A stretch of DNA of 64,000 bases from G963675935 sp963823895 (GCA_963823895.1 CAWGNG010000030.1:270139-334138); one strand, 5' to 3'; shown: positions 1-9,616, counted from the first letter of the stretch. Notes: generated by a model from the sequence alone, not told the origin. Numbers and translations are program-made.

Positions 1-174
1 CAGACAATCGCCGAAGGCGTCCGTGATCTATCAGCCGTTCAAGCCATCATGGGCCATGCGGCAAGCGGCAGTGATATGTCGGCACGATACCGAGAACGAG
101 TTGACGACGCTCGGCTCGTGGCTGTGACGGAGCACGTCCGGAAGTGGCTGTTCGGAGAACAGGAAGCCAAGTAG
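1..174 (+). CDS. Tyrosine recombinase (phage-type integrase), C-terminal fragment
   Basis: Frame 1 is open from the window edge to the TAG at 172-174, giving 57 residues; the N-terminus lies outside the window. The fragment carries the IMGHA box followed by a SARYRER segment, the usual order of box III and the nucleophilic Tyr in tyrosine recombinases, and ends in EHVRKWLF, a tail common in planctomycete integrases. Tyr is present, so this end looks intact. Followed by about 700 bp without a clear gene, so it probably marks one edge of an old integrated element. Confidence 0.7.
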   Translation, partial: QTIAEGVRDLSAVQAIMGHAASGSDMSARYRERVDDARLVAVTEHVRKWLFGEQEAK

Positions 175-1056
175 AGTACGAGTTGCCGTGAAGGTCGCCC
201 GTCCTGTGGCCAAGCGTCTGTCCGCGGCCCGTTTCCATCCGCCCCGATCCGGGCGGCGAATCTCGCCAGCCGCGCCGATCGCCGCCACTTGGCTGACGAT
301 CACCCGGCCGACGCCGGCGACCAGACGCGAACGGCTCGCCGCGATGCTCACCGGGAATCAGGGCGACGAAAGCGGGCATGAAGCCGAGCGGGAAGCCCAA
401 CCATGACCAAGATATCGGCCCAGACCACGCCCGGCGCAGAGAGGGCAGCTAGCCCACGTCGCAGCGCGCCAAAAGCGATTCTGAGGCAATGCCTCGATAA
501 CGGCCGGGCCGGTATGGAGCATGGAGGTAAAGATGGGCCACAAGCCGGCGTTGAAGTTCAGTCTACGGCGCGCCAGTGCGTTCCAACGGCCCTGGACGGC
601 TTCCGGGTCATCGAAGGGCGTCGGCGCTCGCCAACCCCTGTACCACGGTGCCAATTCCAGCGCCAGAATCGACGCCAACGGCCGGCGGTCGCGCTGCCCT
701 CAGCCGGGACGGACGGCACTAAGGACAACGGCCGGGGTGCCACACATCTCGGCGTCGGAATACGACCCCAACCCCCTCCCTTCGCGCGCACGACGCTACC
801 CCGTGTTTTCGGTGAAAATTCATCGTCAAAAGCAGTTAAGATGCGCAATCTTCAAGCGGCAATTTTCAAGCAAAATCGGTGAGTCCGGACGATGTTTCCG
901 ACTTACCCACGGCTATACTTCCACTGGAAAAACCCGCAAAAGGCACACGGTTTTGGGTGCAAGCAGGGCATCCTGATGCTGTAAAATGGGTTTTGGGAGG
1001 ATTTGCGGAAAACCAGCACAGGATATACATTTCGGCGAGAAAGACGAGGAAAAGCA
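175..1056. other. Gene-poor stretch, possibly decayed
   Basis: No convincing gene. Minus-strand frames between about 180 and 800 hold protein-like hydrophobic stretches scattered over three frames, which could be the remains of a membrane protein, but I cannot name a family. A GTG-started plus frame at 879-1073 (64 codons) is possible but lacks a good ribosome binding site and has no recognisable domain. Confidence 0.35.
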
Positions 1057-1542
1057 ATGCTCAGTTGTCTTGATGTCCTCAAAAACGACCGCGGCGGTTA
1101 TTCATTGAAGGCGCCGCCCGGTCGGGAACGTGAATTGGCCGAAGAAATACGGAGCAACGAGTTCCGCAACCTGTCGCCTTTCGCGGGCCTGCTCATTCTG
1201 CAAGCTCGGTTGGAGGAGGTCGAGTCAATTTGCCTCACCGCCAGTATTCCCACCGCGAAGGTCAAGGGCGATCGGAGTCAGCCAACGGCGATCAAACGGA
1301 CGGGCCGCATTGACCGTCTGCCCTTCGGCTGGCGGCTGCACCCGCATGACAACAAGAAACTGCTGCCCGACCGGGAAGAGCAGGAAACGATCCGCCGAGC
1401 CCAGTTCTTGGCCGCAGCGGGCGTGAGTCTCCGGGAAATCTGCCGACGGCTGGACCAGGAGGGTCGCGGGCGGCGAGGCAAGAAGTGGGAGGGAAGTCAT
1501 TCCATCTTAGGGACGATTTTGCTCCGCAACAAGCAACCGTGA
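1057..1542 (+). CDS. Serine-recombinase-like DNA-binding fragment
   Basis: About 161 residues from ATG 1057, preceded by a GAGGA ribosome binding site. The C-terminal half resembles the 'Recombinase' segment that follows the resolvase domain: RLPFGWRL, then PDREEQETIRR, then AGVSLREICRRLDQEG and a KKWEGSHSILGTIL helix. No catalytic Ser domain is present, so this is either a stand-alone DNA-binding accessory protein or the truncated end of a recombinase. The stop overlaps the GTG start of the next gene (GTGA), suggesting coupled translation. Confidence 0.55.
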   Translation: MLSCLDVLKNDRGGYSLKAPPGRERELAEEIRSNEFRNLSPFAGLLILQARLEEVESICLTASIPTAKVKGDRSQPTAIKRTGRIDRLPFGWRLHPHDNKKLLPDREEQETIRRAQFLAAAGVSLREICRRLDQEGRGRRGKKWEGSHSILGTILLRNKQP

Positions 1543-1850
1543 AGACACGGGCAGCCGTGGCGAAACAGGACGATTCTGCCGGTCCCCTTCGGTTGAGGGC
1601 AAATGACGGCGGGGAAACGGGCACTGTGTACACCCCATTCCGTGCCCTCGCGGCTCGTGGCGACGATCAGGCGCAGGCGCGCGAGGCTACCTCGTTGGTG
1701 GTATGTTGTGAGTCCTGGCCGGCGCTGCCTCAAGCGCTCAAGGCCGGCATCCTGGCGACGATCTGGGGGGCTGGCGCGAAGCACCGGCGTTTGCTGCTGC
1801 GGCTAGTACCCGAGTCCCTCGGCTTGGTCGAGGTCCGCTTGTGCCGGTAG
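1539..1850 (+). CDS. Small conserved planctomycete hypothetical protein
   Basis: 103 residues from a GTG that overlaps the preceding stop by four bases. The diagnostic part is SWPALPQALKAGILATI, a motif shape I associate with short proteins at the ends of planctomycete recombinase operons (W-LP-AI-AGI); function unknown. The last 15 or so codons overlap the convergent TPR gene and may be readthrough after loss of the original stop. Confidence 0.5.
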   Translation: MKTRAAVAKQDDSAGPLRLRANDGGETGTVYTPFRALAARGDDQAQAREATSLVVCCESWPALPQALKAGILATIWGAGAKHRRLLLRLVPESLGLVEVRLCR

Positions 1851-2621
1851 GACATGCCACAACAGAAATGCGCCCTGGGGATCTTTCGAGGCGAGGTCAA
1901 TGGCATCGGCGAACTCGGCGATTGCCTTGTCGGGGTTGTCCTTCTCGAAGTGGGCACGGGCCCTGGGCACGCCGCCCGCCGCTGGCTTGGGAGCATGTTG
2001 CACTCCCAAGACACGCCGCGCCTTCTCCACCGCACTTGCAGGCATAGTTTCAAGTTGTTTCGAGAAAGCGTTCGCTTGCTCATCGTTTCTCAGCCATCTG
2101 AAAACACGTTCGAGAATCACGGACCAAGCCGCAACCTCATCGACCGACGGCAAACCCTCCGCAACCGACAGCCTACCACAGCGAGCCAATAACACGTATT
2201 GCCTGGCGTCGAAGGCGGCATCGCGTGCCCCCTGTGCGTCGCCGATATCCATCGCGCACCACGCCTTGAAACAGGACAGAGTAGTATTTCTTCTTGCGCT
2301 TACGCTGATCGTCGGGTCCGCAAACGCGGGCAACTCCTTGGACACGCCCGCTGGCCCCTCGCTCGTCGCCACCGCAAAGAGAAAGTCGAAGACGAGTCCG
2401 GGCTCCCATCCGTTCGGTTTCAGCGCACGACGATACCACTTAATCGCCTCGTCCGCGCGACCAAGGCGCAAAAGACAGACTGCCATCCCTGCGGGTATCA
2501 CTGGAACATCCCTAACGGCAGGACACTCAAGACACTTTTCGTACGAAACAAGCGCCTCGGCAAGTCGTCCGGCGCGCACCTCCGCGTTCGATTTCACAAC
2601 GAGCATCGTTCCTAAGTCCAT
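1803..2621 (-). CDS. TPR-repeat protein, 3' part of a frameshifted kinase-TPR gene
   Basis: 272 residues with two or three TPR-like helical pairs: a unit at about 10-60 (AEVRAGRLAEALVSYEKC, then LGRADEAIKWYRRAL) and another near 220-255 (DKAIAEFADAIDLA). Its start ATG overlaps the stop of the upstream TPR frame by ten bases. Because the upstream frame ends inside the usual planctomycete linker (FDPRQW) and this frame resumes at once with a helical repeat, the simplest reading is one polypeptide broken by a single-base indel; translational coupling of two genes is the alternative. Confidence 0.7.
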   Translation of the reverse strand: MDLGTMLVVKSNAEVRAGRLAEALVSYEKCLECPAVRDVPVIPAGMAVCLLRLGRADEAIKWYRRALKPNGWEPGLVFDFLFAVATSEGPAGVSKELPAFADPTISVSARRNTTLSCFKAWCAMDIGDAQGARDAAFDARQYVLLARCGRLSVAEGLPSVDEVAAWSVILERVFRWLRNDEQANAFSKQLETMPASAVEKARRVLGVQHAPKPAAGGVPRARAHFEKDNPDKAIAEFADAIDLASKDPQGAFLLWHVLPAQADLDQAEGLGY

Positions 2622-4813
2622 TGGCGCGGATCAAATGCCCGCAGGCCCGGTTGTCCTTCTTGTTGCGCCTGTCGCAACGGGGCCAAGGCGGTGAGAATTC
2701 GCTCCTGCAAGACTGACATTTCGCTCGCACGGCCACCCTCTGCCAAATACGTAAAACAAGCATCCACAAAACTTATCGGCGGTGCAAGGTATCTCAAATG
2801 CCGATCCCACGCCTCACCTTTCAGGCCGATGCCAGAAGGATTCTTCGTGTCCGCTATCGCCTTTTGAACGTCCTCGACAAACAACTTGACTGCGCTGTGA
2901 TACACCTCTTGGGCGACCTTCGTCTTGCCTTTTCTCCGCAGCAGTACCGCCAGGTGAGCGTGGAGATCAAATGACCGGGGGTGTTGCTTAATGCCCTCGT
3001 TAATAATTGCGATTGACTCGTCTGCGTCTTGCGAGCATCCCGCCAAGTTTAGGTAGCACGATTCCCCCAACACCATGCCAAGAGCGCGTCGTGTCTTCAG
3101 ACGCTCGATGTACTCCATCGGATCGGCCAGCATCAAGGGTGCGTCAACGCTGGTGCTTTCGTCCTTAACAAACTCCGACAACTCCGCTGATCGCGCAGCC
3201 AGTAACGCTTCGCGATGTTCGCCTAGCAGGTCAAGCAAGTTGATCAGCATGTGGTCTTGAATTGGTTTGTAGGGACGCTTGCGGCATTCTTCCTTGACGA
3301 GCTTCCTAGCTTCTGCAAGCCTTCCGGTACTGATGTAAGCACGACCCAGTTGTTCTTTCATTTCAAATGAACCGAACCGTTGGCTCGTGCGCCTCGCGAT
3401 CCCCTCTACGAGCACTTTGATTGCTTCATCGACCCGGTGCTGCCTCTCAAGAAGAGATGCGAGATTGGATTCTGGGGTTGAATCCTCGGAAGCGGGTAGC
3501 TTACAGGCCATGCGATAGACCCGCTCTGCGTCCTCAAATCGGCCTTGTTTCTCGTACCACTGCCCCGCATTCTCAAGCAAATTTGGGCTGGTCGGGTTGG
3601 ATTTGATGCCGTCCAGAAATGCCTTTTCCGCAGTATGGCAATCACCGGCCCCCGTCGCGGCTTGTGCGTAGCTGCGGAAGGTCGCCGGATCGGCACGCCC
3701 CGCGCGGATCGATTCACGGTACCATCGCATCGCCTCGTTATAGTCACCTGTTCGGAGCTTGAGGCCCCCCAGTCGGCCCGCGATTTCTCCACCTGGGTCC
3801 TGCGAAAGCACGCTTCGCAAGGTCCGCTCCGCTGATTCAAACTCGCCAAGCCCGATCAATAGATCGGCCATCCGACCAGCGCGCAGCAGGTCGGGCCCAA
3901 ATTTTTTGGTAGCAAACTGGAGTTCCTCTACCGCAGTCTCTTCGTCGCTGAAGTACGCAATCAACTCTGACGCGAAGGGAAGATCGGGGCGAAGCGTCTT
4001 TGCCAAGCGCAACTCCTCAGTTCGAGCCTGTTTACTCAGTGGGAACACAACCTTCGGATCCTCTCCATATAGCACACGTTCCAATCGTGCCCAGTAGTGG
4101 TCGGGCTTAAGCAACAGACAGGCGGAGTAGTATTTGTACGCTTGGGTGAAATCATGCTTCTGCGCTCCTGTGATATTCCCCAGCCAGTAGAGGTCTTCGG
4201 CTTCCTTTGGATAAACCCGTTCTGCGGAGCGACGATTCTCCGCGGCCTCGCCTTTCCGCCCCAGTTGGTTGAGCACACCGGCCAGATACAGAGTAACGCT
4301 CGCATATCCCGGCGCAAGGTTGTGTGCCTGCTGGAAATCGTCCATCGCGAGTTTTCGCGAATCGTCCTCGGAGGCGAATACCCGGCCCCGTTGAACAAGT
4401 GCCCACACCGTTTCCGGGTGAATCTTCAAGGCTTCCGTATAGGCGTCAATCGCCTCTTGGCGGTGGCGCTTGATGACATCGGGCAACCACATTGGCCGCT
4501 GTGCTGTGAGCGCGCGGAAAAGGGCTACGTCGCCGCGGTCAATCAGGTTCCCGAACCGCGTTTCGAGGGCGGCTGCCCGGCGCGAATAGCGTCCTGCCGT
4601 GCCTTCGACACGACAACCGCACCCAGAATCACCGCAAGTAGAATGGCCGCTGTGAAAGCTGCCGCCCAAGGGCGACGACGGACTTGGCGGCCCACGCGAC
4701 GCCATGCCGTTGCTCGCTTTGCGGAAACGGGGCGAAGATTCAGGTAGTTCCAAAGGTCCTCGGCAAGCGGCGCGGCCGAAGGGTACCGGTCGGTCGGCTT
4801 CTTCCGCAGACAC
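2612..4813 (-). CDS. TPR-repeat protein, middle part of a frameshifted kinase-TPR gene
   Basis: The open frame is 733 codons, but only the part below about 4600 looks coding; the first 70 or so codons are the kinase gene read in the wrong frame. The coding part is a long tetratricopeptide superhelix with many 34-residue units such as RQEAIDAYTEALKIHPET, GDYNEAMRWYRESIRAG and GRFEDAERVYRMACKL. In planctomycetes such arrays are normally the C-terminal half of a membrane Ser/Thr kinase, which is what lies upstream in another frame. It probably recruits protein partners on the far side of the membrane from the kinase. Confidence 0.75.
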   Translation of the reverse strand: MSAEEADRPVPFGRAACRGPLELPESSPRFRKASNGMASRGPPSPSSPLGGSFHSGHSTCGDSGCGCRVEGTAGRYSRRAAALETRFGNLIDRGDVALFRALTAQRPMWLPDVIKRHRQEAIDAYTEALKIHPETVWALVQRGRVFASEDDSRKLAMDDFQQAHNLAPGYASVTLYLAGVLNQLGRKGEAAENRRSAERVYPKEAEDLYWLGNITGAQKHDFTQAYKYYSACLLLKPDHYWARLERVLYGEDPKVVFPLSKQARTEELRLAKTLRPDLPFASELIAYFSDEETAVEELQFATKKFGPDLLRAGRMADLLIGLGEFESAERTLRSVLSQDPGGEIAGRLGGLKLRTGDYNEAMRWYRESIRAGRADPATFRSYAQAATGAGDCHTAEKAFLDGIKSNPTSPNLLENAGQWYEKQGRFEDAERVYRMACKLPASEDSTPESNLASLLERQHRVDEAIKVLVEGIARRTSQRFGSFEMKEQLGRAYISTGRLAEARKLVKEECRKRPYKPIQDHMLINLLDLLGEHREALLAARSAELSEFVKDESTSVDAPLMLADPMEYIERLKTRRALGMVLGESCYLNLAGCSQDADESIAIINEGIKQHPRSFDLHAHLAVLLRRKGKTKVAQEVYHSAVKLFVEDVQKAIADTKNPSGIGLKGEAWDRHLRYLAPPISFVDACFTYLAEGGRASEMSVLQERILTALAPLRQAQQEGQPGLRAFDPRQWT

Positions 4814-5841
4814 TTGTCTACGATGGCTTCCAGTTCCCAGGGCACCTTGTTATCGACACGGCGCAGCAAGGGCGCTTCATCGGCAAGGATCGACTTGAGT
4901 AACTCCGCTGAACTGGAGCCGCCGAACGGCAACCGTAGCGACAAACACTCGAATAGCAGAACGCCGAAGGAAAATACGTCAGAAGCAGGCGAGATATCGG
5001 CCACAGCGCCCCGTGCCTGCTCGGGGGAGGTGTACGCTGGAGTGCCAATGAAATCGCCCAGCGCCGTGGCTTTCGGCCCCTGGCCGACGCGGGCAAGCCC
5101 AAAATCGACGATTTTCGGTTCCCCCTCCGCGTCAAGGACGACATTGGAAGGTTTCACGTCTCGATGGACAATTCCGGCTCGATGAATTGCGGCAAGACCC
5201 CCCGCCACCTTTTCGAGCGTCTGAACTATCCATGTGCGAAAGCCTCGGTCGATGGTCGCAGGCCCCTCCGACCAACATCCGCACAACGGCCGCTGCTCCG
5301 GGTAAGCCAGGATTTCCTTGACCACAGCGCTCGCGGTTATGTCAGCGGGGGCGGAGCGAACCGCCTGAAGCACGTCGGCGAGAGTCGGCCCCGGAACGTA
5401 CTCCATGACGATGTAAAGGCACCCTTCCTGCTTGCCCGTCAGCAGTACGGGAGCTACCTGTGGATGGTTGAGCTGCGCCATTGCGCGGGCTTCGACAAGG
5501 AACCGCTCGCGCAAGCGTTGCTCGGAGCCAATCTCTGGGTTACAGACCTTCAATGCAACGAGGCGACCCAAGGTCGCTTGGCGCGCCAGGAATACGGTTC
5601 CCATTCCTCCAGAGCCAAGCCGCCGTAGGATAGTGAACTCGCCGAGTTGCGATCCGGGCCGCACCGCCTGCTCTTCGTGGCCTTGCAGCGAAGTGGCCGG
5701 CGTGCGCAGAATTCTGAACAACCCTTCGAGGCGCTCGTGTACTGCGATCGCTTCGGCCAATTCGGAGTCATTCCTGTCTGGCACATCCGCGCCAGACTGA
5801 ATGGCCTTCATCAGTCGTTCATCAAGATCGTCCACACTCAT
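4543..5841 (-). CDS. Membrane Ser/Thr protein kinase (Hanks type)
   Basis: 432 residues. Glycine loop GSGGMGTV at 76-83, catalytic Lys98 in VALKV, HRDVKPSN at 226-233, DFG at 246-248 and a TPAYTSPEQ activation/APE-like segment near 267-275 make a complete active kinase domain. A single transmembrane helix sits near 395-412, and the frame stops about 20 residues later, where relatives continue into TPR repeats. Those repeats are found directly downstream in another frame, so the gene is probably split by a one-base indel near 4560-4600. Its start overlaps the end of the ECF sigma gene by 20 bases, a common planctomycete pairing in which the kinase is co-transcribed with the sigma factor. Confidence 0.9.
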   Translation of the reverse strand: MSVDDLDERLMKAIQSGADVPDRNDSELAEAIAVHERLEGLFRILRTPATSLQGHEEQAVRPGSQLGEFTILRRLGSGGMGTVFLARQATLGRLVALKVCNPEIGSEQRLRERFLVEARAMAQLNHPQVAPVLLTGKQEGCLYIVMEYVPGPTLADVLQAVRSAPADITASAVVKEILAYPEQRPLCGCWSEGPATIDRGFRTWIVQTLEKVAGGLAAIHRAGIVHRDVKPSNVVLDAEGEPKIVDFGLARVGQGPKATALGDFIGTPAYTSPEQARGAVADISPASDVFSFGVLLFECLSLRLPFGGSSSAELLKSILADEAPLLRRVDNKVPWELEAIVDKCLRKKPTDRYPSAAPLAEDLWNYLNLRPVSAKRATAWRRVGRQVRRRPWAAAFTAAILLAVILGAVVVSKARQDAIRAGQPPSKRGSGT

Positions 5842-6460
5842 GTTCGTGCTCGTCCTCCGGGGTCTGACGAAACACCTTGACGAGGGCGATCATCGCGCGC
5901 GCTGCCTGCATACGCACCGCATCGCCGGTTTTGTTCATGTCTTCGGCGAGTTCCTGGTAGCTTCGGCCTTCTAGCTTTGTGGCGATGATCAGTTCTCGGT
6001 ACTCGTCTGGCAGTTGCGCAATAGCGGCTTCTAGCCGAGCGAGGTCTTCAGTAAGGGCAACGACCTTGCTTGGGGTTGGGGCGGAGCCTGCTATCTGAAG
6101 CGGATTCGCAAACTCACCCGAACGCGCCGTATCCAGCGGAATCTCGTGATCCGGTCGGCGCTTCTGGGCGGCCCACCGGTCCGCTTCGTCTCTGATTCGG
6201 TTCTCGACCACCCGGTTGAGGTAATTGAGGAAGGCCCCTTCCGTGCGAAAGCTGAATTCGTTGATGTTGCGAATCGCGTCGATCATCACCTCTTGAACGA
6301 TGTCCCATGACTCCACCTTCCGCCGCAAACCCTCGCCGAGTCGCGCTCGCACGGCGACCAGAACTCGGGAAACATAGCGGTCGCACAACTCATTAAGGGC
6401 CGGTCGATTGCCCTGTTGGGCTTCGGCGACGAGCACCTTAGTGGTCCGAATGTCTTCCAT
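5822..6460 (-). CDS. ECF-type RNA polymerase sigma factor
   Basis: About 212 residues from ATG 6460; a TTG 11 codons upstream is also possible and neither start has a strong ribosome binding site. Region 2 covers the stretch around DIVQEVMIDAIRNINEF and FLNYLNRVVENRIRDEADRW; region 4 is AIAQLPDEYRELIIATKLEG followed by the helix-turn-helix SYQELAEDMNKTGDAVRMQAARA. This is the planctomycete ECF group that is typically encoded with a Ser/Thr kinase, as here. Presumably activated by, or acting with, the overlapping kinase. Confidence 0.88.
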   Translation of the reverse strand: MEDIRTTKVLVAEAQQGNRPALNELCDRYVSRVLVAVRARLGEGLRRKVESWDIVQEVMIDAIRNINEFSFRTEGAFLNYLNRVVENRIRDEADRWAAQKRRPDHEIPLDTARSGEFANPLQIAGSAPTPSKVVALTEDLARLEAAIAQLPDEYRELIIATKLEGRSYQELAEDMNKTGDAVRMQAARAMIALVKVFRQTPEDEHEHECGRS

Positions 6461-6595
6461 GGCTTTGGCTTCGGTCTGATCGACCCGTGGCAAAAAACCT
6501 GAAAAAAGCGCGTTCGGTCCGGTTGGTGATTCCGCTAAAGACCATAACGGACGATGGGTCCGATTTCAAGCCACCAGAAAAGAGGAGAACGAGAG

Positions 6596-6913
6596 ATGTT
6601 GAGAAAATCGCTTTTGGTGTCGGCCACCGTGATGGCCCTCTTCGCCGCTGTCCAAGCGGCCAGTGCGGACGTTTACGTCCACGGATACATCCGATCTAAC
6701 GGTACGTACGTCCAGCCGTACTACCGGAGCAATCCCGACGGCAATTTCTGGAACAACTGGTCCACGTACCCAAACATCAACCCGTACACTGGAAACGTCG
6801 GTACGCGGTATTGGCCGAGTTACAACTACGGCAACTTCCGCTCCTTCTCCTATCCCTCGTATCGCTTGCCAAGCTATCGAAGCTACAACCCGTACATCCG
6901 GTACCGGTATTAG
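6596..6913 (+). CDS. Small secreted Tyr/Asn-rich protein
   Basis: 105 residues from ATG 6596, chosen because an AGGAG lies 9-13 bases upstream and a classical signal peptide (LLVSATVMALFAAVQAASA) follows. The mature part carries a YVHGYIRSNGTYVQPYYRS block and NINPYTGNVGTRY, motifs repeated in many small periplasmic proteins of unknown role, then a tail of Tyr/Pro/Arg (YPSYRLPSYRSYNPY). No enzymatic residues seen. Divergent from the sigma/kinase unit. Confidence 0.75.
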   Translation: MLRKSLLVSATVMALFAAVQAASADVYVHGYIRSNGTYVQPYYRSNPDGNFWNNWSTYPNINPYTGNVGTRYWPSYNYGNFRSFSYPSYRLPSYRSYNPYIRYRY

Positions 6914-7222
6914 ATCGTCTTCCTGTGGAGAGTGGTGCTTCCGGGAACGCTCCACAAGCGATGGGGAGCCAACCATCTGGAGAAACCGGATTGGAATCTA
7001 ATCGCTAAACGGCTCGACTGACAAAACCGGAGGATCTACTCCCTCCACCGTGCCGAACATCAGATTCGGCCGCGGCTCCTCCCCCCGCCCAACACCCACC
7101 AACCATGTCCCGGAGGGCGAGGGAGTGCAGGCGGCGTGACCGCAAGCGCCACGCTGCTGGAGCTTCCGATCGAACCCCGGCGACTTCGACGGCAACCGCT
7201 CCCTTGCAATCGTGTGTGATCG

Positions 7223-7357
7223 TATAATGGAAAGCATCGGGACGGCCGGCGGCTTGTTGCAACAGCTCCGGCCAAGCGGTCCCTGGCGCGATCGGTGTTT
7301 CTCGCCTTTCGTGCCATCGCGCCTGGGATCGACCCGGCCAGACAACGGGCGGTCTTC
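7223..7357 (+). promoter_or_regulatory. Promoter plus conserved leader, copy A
   Basis: TATAAT at 7223-7228 is followed 10 bases later by TCGGGACGGCCGGCGGC (7238 onward), then CCTTTCGTGC and a GGGCGG just before the ATG at 7358. The same order of -10 box and GC-rich leader recurs at 9677 (B), 33269 (C) and, on the minus strand, at 27284 (D). In C and D it leads straight to the start codon of an operon, supporting a promoter and 5' UTR. Confidence 0.55.
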
Positions 7358-9616
7358 ATGGAAAACGCCGATCGGTTCTATGTGTCGAGCAACGACAACT
7401 GGTTCTATGTGTCGGGCGACCGCGAGCTTGGCCCCTTCTCCCGCGAACAGTTGCAGGAGCTACTTGCCGGCAGGGAAATCGGCCCTGACACGATGGTCCG
7501 CAAAAGAACCTGGATGGATTGGCGGGAAGCCGGAACTCTTGATCTTCCCCCCGCTACGCCAGCCCCGGCAGCTTTAAGCGATGCGGCAAGCAGCCCACCC
7601 GTCGATACCGATGGCCAACCCGTCGAGCCGGCTGCGGTCTTGTCTGCTGAGAAGACACGGCCGCCCTCGCCTCCGCCTCCACCTCCAAAGGTTCGACCAA
7701 GACGGATGAGGGTTTCGCGTCTGGCGGTAGCTCTCGCCGCGGGCACCGTCGTGACGATGATTCTGCTGGCCGCCGTTCTGTTGCCACACCACAATGGAAA
7801 AGAATTTGCAGCTTCCGCCTCCCCGGCACCTAAGGCGATCGGCCGGGGAAGAGAACTTCCACAAGTACCAGTCGTTGCCCGGACTTCGCAGCAGAACCAG
7901 ATACCCAAGGGTTGGGAAGGTGTTCCACAATCGTCGTCCCAACAACCGCAGCGGCGGGCCGCGTCGTCGCCATCAACGAGCCCGAAACAGGCCGCAGCAG
8001 TAGATTGGGAAATTGAGGCCGACAAGGTTCTTGGTCCGGCACCATCATCGAGTCCGAAGAATGCGGGGCACGCAGTTGGGAAGACCCTCGATCCGGTGGC
8101 GCTCTACGCGAAGTCACGGGCTGCCGTCGCCACGGTTTTGACGAAAGACGATAGTGGCTACGATGCCTACCAGGGCTCGGGATTCTTCATTCCTCGTGAG
8201 TTGGTGGGGTGGCGCTACCAGTTACACGGGCTTACACAGCCTGACACGAGTGGCAAGGTTAAGTTTGCTTATCTTCTTACCAATTATCATGTGATTCGCT
8301 CGGCGGCAGCCGCAAAGGTGCGACTTGGTGACGGTCGATCGTGGAGCGTTTATGACGTTGTTTTGGAACGAGAAGACATGGACTTGGCGGTTGTGACTGT
8401 TTCCTTTTGGAACCCCGCGCAGAAGTCAGACATCGGGATGCCAGTTTCAACCCTCGATATAGCGCAAGGCCCGGAACCGCCAGTCGGTCAGAAGGTCTAT
8501 GCAATCGGAAGCCCGAAGGGGCTGGAAGCATCCTTGAGTGAAGGGATTATCAGCGGCAGACGAGAGGTTGCCGAGGGAATTTGGCACCTTCAGACCACCA
8601 CGCCTATTAGCCCAGGATCAAGCGGAGGACCGCTACTGGACTCAACCGGCCAGGTGGTCGGCGTGACGACAGCCGCGCTGCGTGGAGGGCAAAACTTGAA
8701 CTTCGCCGTTCCGGCCCTTCAGATTCTCACATTTCTCAAAGGGCGCTGCAATTCCAGGGAGTTGTGGCGCGGCAGCAGCATCATAAGAGAGGAATGGAAT
8801 GCGTATTTCGAATCACAGTACCATCTTGAAGATGAAGATGGAGCTGGAAATGTGCTGCCGGATGAGCGACTGGTGGACGCCGACAAGCAAATTGACAACA
8901 AAGGGTACGACGATGCCTTGCGGGACTTGGCGCGTATAGTTCCCGCTGACTTCGGCAAGTACGAGTATCTGGTTCACTACACGATTGGGCGGGCTGCCGA
9001 AAAGCGAGAATCAAGTGGAGACTTGGCGTACATTAATCGCCTGAAGCTGAAGACGGCCGACGAGGTTAACGAAAAGCTCTGTGAGCGAGCCCGGAACAAC
9101 GAAGACTATCAGTTGGCGAAGAAGTCGTTTCGGAAGTCGATCAAACTCAACCCGGGGTTTTCTCCCGCATATCAGCAGTTGGCCGAATGCCTCTCAGCCG
9201 AAGGGCGGTTTGCGGAGGCGTTCGCGTTGGCAGACTTGCTGGTGATGAGGGTTCCTCGGTGCGCGACGGCCTACAAGTTGCGGGGTGGCCTTCACGTGGA
9301 GTTGAAACGTCACCAGGAGGCATTAACCGACTTCGAGACTGCGGCGGAACTTGGCCCAAACGATCCGCAAACATATCGTGCAATCGGCGAGGCGTGCGAT
9401 AAACTAGGTGAAAACGGGAAAGCCATCGAAGCCTACGAAACGTCAATCCGGCTGGACCCAACAGACTGTGTCTGTCATTTCAAGCTCGGCTTCGCCTACC
9501 GAAGGATGGGCAAGTTCGGGCCAGCAATAGCGTGCTTTGAAGAGGCAAAGAAGTTTTTCGTCGATACGGACATTCTCGACGCAGCGATAGCCGAGTGCCG
9601 CGCCCAGATGAAATAG
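7358..9616 (+). CDS. GYF_2-domain, HtrA-like serine protease and TPR fusion protein
   Basis: 752 residues from ATG 7358, the position that fits the conserved leader; a GTG 21 codons upstream is possible. Order: GYF_2 domain about 13-60 (FYVSGDRELGPFSREQLQ), Pro-rich linker, transmembrane helix about 121-143, a trypsin-like (S1C) domain with His311 (TNYHVI), Asp342 (DMDLAVV) and Ser422 (PGSSGGP), then TPR repeats from about 570 to the end. All three catalytic residues are present, so it should be an active protease tethered to the membrane. GYF_2 domains bind proline-rich partners and TPRs bind proteins, which points to a regulated quality-control or signalling protease; the substrate is unknown. 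Confidence 0.85.
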   Translation: MENADRFYVSSNDNWFYVSGDRELGPFSREQLQELLAGREIGPDTMVRKRTWMDWREAGTLDLPPATPAPAALSDAASSPPVDTDGQPVEPAAVLSAEKTRPPSPPPPPPKVRPRRMRVSRLAVALAAGTVVTMILLAAVLLPHHNGKEFAASASPAPKAIGRGRELPQVPVVARTSQQNQIPKGWEGVPQSSSQQPQRRAASSPSTSPKQAAAVDWEIEADKVLGPAPSSSPKNAGHAVGKTLDPVALYAKSRAAVATVLTKDDSGYDAYQGSGFFIPRELVGWRYQLHGLTQPDTSGKVKFAYLLTNYHVIRSAAAAKVRLGDGRSWSVYDVVLEREDMDLAVVTVSFWNPAQKSDIGMPVSTLDIAQGPEPPVGQKVYAIGSPKGLEASLSEGIISGRREVAEGIWHLQTTTPISPGSSGGPLLDSTGQVVGVTTAALRGGQNLNFAVPALQILTFLKGRCNSRELWRGSSIIREEWNAYFESQYHLEDEDGAGNVLPDERLVDADKQIDNKGYDDALRDLARIVPADFGKYEYLVHYTIGRAAEKRESSGDLAYINRLKLKTADEVNEKLCERARNNEDYQLAKKSFRKSIKLNPGFSPAYQQLAECLSAEGRFAEAFALADLLVMRVPRCATAYKLRGGLHVELKRHQEALTDFETAAELGPNDPQTYRAIGEACDKLGENGKAIEAYETSIRLDPTDCVCHFKLGFAYRRMGKFGPAIACFEEAKKFFVDTDILDAAIAECRAQMK

